A stretch of 6,034 bases of DNA from Alphaproteobacteria bacterium (GTDB lineage Bacteria; Pseudomonadota; Alphaproteobacteria; UBA3830). The notes beneath the pieces were generated by a model. It had not been told where the DNA came from and did not search any database. It saw only the letters and a program-made list of their open reading frames with translations. Location: contig BNWE01000081.1 of assembly GCA_025998595.1 (NCBI GenBank), forward strand, positions 1 to 6,034, written 5' to 3'. The first letter of the stretch is position 1. Each line of letters opens with the position of its first letter. This document shows, piece after piece, positions 5,624 to 6,034 of this stretch. A program made the translations under genes and the position numbers.

Positions 5624-5866
5624 TCAAAATTTCTTAAAAAATACGCTGCTATTTAGTCGGTACCCTTTCCATTTTTCAGACTCTATTATTGAGTTAGTTT
5701 TTAAATGCTTATGAGCTGCTTTTATAGAAACGCGTATGTAGTAAATTGCTGAACGAATCTGCTTTTCATCATTCTCAAAAATGTTTTGAGATTTCAATAT
5801 CGAACTAATTTGAGAAATTGAAATATACTTCGACTCCCCAGTAAAGAGTTCTTCTGCGCTTACCCC
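5624..5866 (-). pseudogene. 3' remnant of a winged-helix-like DNA-binding protein, cut by an insertion element
   Basis: An 80-codon frame runs from the edge of the insertion element (GGG at 5866) to TGA at 5626-5624, with no start codon at its 5' end and a TAG inside the element end. It contains SISQISSILKSQNIF, DEKQIRSAIYYIRVSIKAAH and SEKWKGYRLNSSVF, a helix-helix-wing pattern like the C-terminal DNA-binding domain of OmpR/PhoB-type regulators (recognition helix with IR-x-x-I-x-x-IR, wing ending GYRL). The assignment is by pattern and not strong. It lies just before the operon leader, where a regulator of this cassette could sit. The sequence reads straight up to the element terminus, which supports insertion into the gene. 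The N-terminal part is not in the window. Confidence 0.6.
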
Positions 5867-6034
5867 CTAACTCCGCATCAAGTTAGGTCGCCTACGTCAA
5901 TTTTTTAAAAGATTTCTCGAGTTTTTTTTGTCATTTCAGATCGATGCCAGACGCCGTTAATTTTGAGTTGATAAGTAGCTTTGGCGGTCTCGATTATATC
6001 TTTGGGCGAAAATTTTGTTAACATTTTGGCATTT
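5867..6034. mobile_element. End of an insertion element related to the 166-bp MITE, continues beyond the window
   Basis: The end at 5867-5895 reads CTAACTCCGC, then six divergent bases (ATCAAG), then TTAGGTCGCCT. The MITE left end reads CTAACTCCGC, TCAAAA, TTAGGTCGTCT, so the two share all but the six-base block and one further position. Orientation places the element to the right, outside the window. The exact outer border (5865-5867) is uncertain because the flank is a run of C. An open frame on the minus strand ends 39 bp inside this end, as transposase genes often do. Confidence 0.7.
5905..6033 (-). CDS. 3' end of an open frame in the insertion element, possible transposase, partial
   Basis: The frame is open from the window edge (NAKMLTKFSPK...) to TAA at 5907-5905 and includes DIIETAKATYQLKINGVW and ends MTKKTREIF. 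The ATG at 6024 has no ribosome binding site, so the frame probably continues outside the window and this is a C-terminus. I do not recognise a transposase family in these 43 residues; the assignment rests on its place just inside a terminal inverted repeat. Confidence 0.45.
   Translation of the reverse strand, partial: NAKMLTKFSPKDIIETAKATYQLKINGVWHRSEMTKKTREIF

Noticed and set aside
5774..5790. CTCAAAA-ATG-TTTTGAG hairpin as a terminator or operator
   Set aside because: It lies inside the winged-helix remnant, is AT-rich with a 3-nt loop, and has no adjacent T run; likely coding coincidence.

Overview
The window looks like part of a decaying prophage or phage-derived island in an AT-rich alphaproteobacterium. 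A Rickettsiales- or Holosporales-like host would fit, but that is an inference from the AT-rich, lysine-rich coding sequence and from the resemblance of the genes, as I remember the families, to an alphaproteobacterial phage replication cassette. No host housekeeping gene is present to fix the taxon. Ordinary genetic code fits: TGA serves as a normal stop in several genes and glycine is written with GGN.

Almost everything is transcribed right to left (minus strand). In order of transcription: (i) 6034-5867, one end of an insertion element that continues beyond the window and carries the last codons of an open frame; (ii) 5866-5624, the 3' remnant of a winged-helix-like DNA-binding protein cut off by that element; (iii) 5623-5466, a short leader with a 16-bp direct repeat; (iv) 5465-4482, a sigma-70-like protein joined in frame to a second phage protein, with a strong internal ribosome binding site at the joint; (v) 4479-3982, a phage protein of the single-strand DNA-binding/DUF669-like type; (vi) 3959-3771 and 3754-3575, two small phage genes; (vii) 3519-2565, a BRO-N + KilAC antirepressor, broken twice; (viii) 2568-90, a Toprim + DUF927 primase/helicase, split by a frame-shifting insertion. 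The first 57 bases may hold the 3' end of a plus-strand gene. Genes (iv) to (viii) are tightly packed (2-bp gap, 16-bp gap, ATGA overlap), as in one operon.

The most informative observations are the lesions. A 166-bp MITE with 29-bp terminal inverted repeats and a 6-bp target duplication sits inside the antirepressor; removing it with one duplicate restores the frame exactly. The same antirepressor has a TGA where a glycine codon is expected. The primase carries an insertion of about 82 nt bounded by a 12-bp inverted repeat. The insertion element at the right edge has an end closely related to the MITE ends, so it is a candidate parent for the MITE family. The early genes (sigma-like to the 59-aa gene) remain open, while antirepressor and primase appear inactivated.
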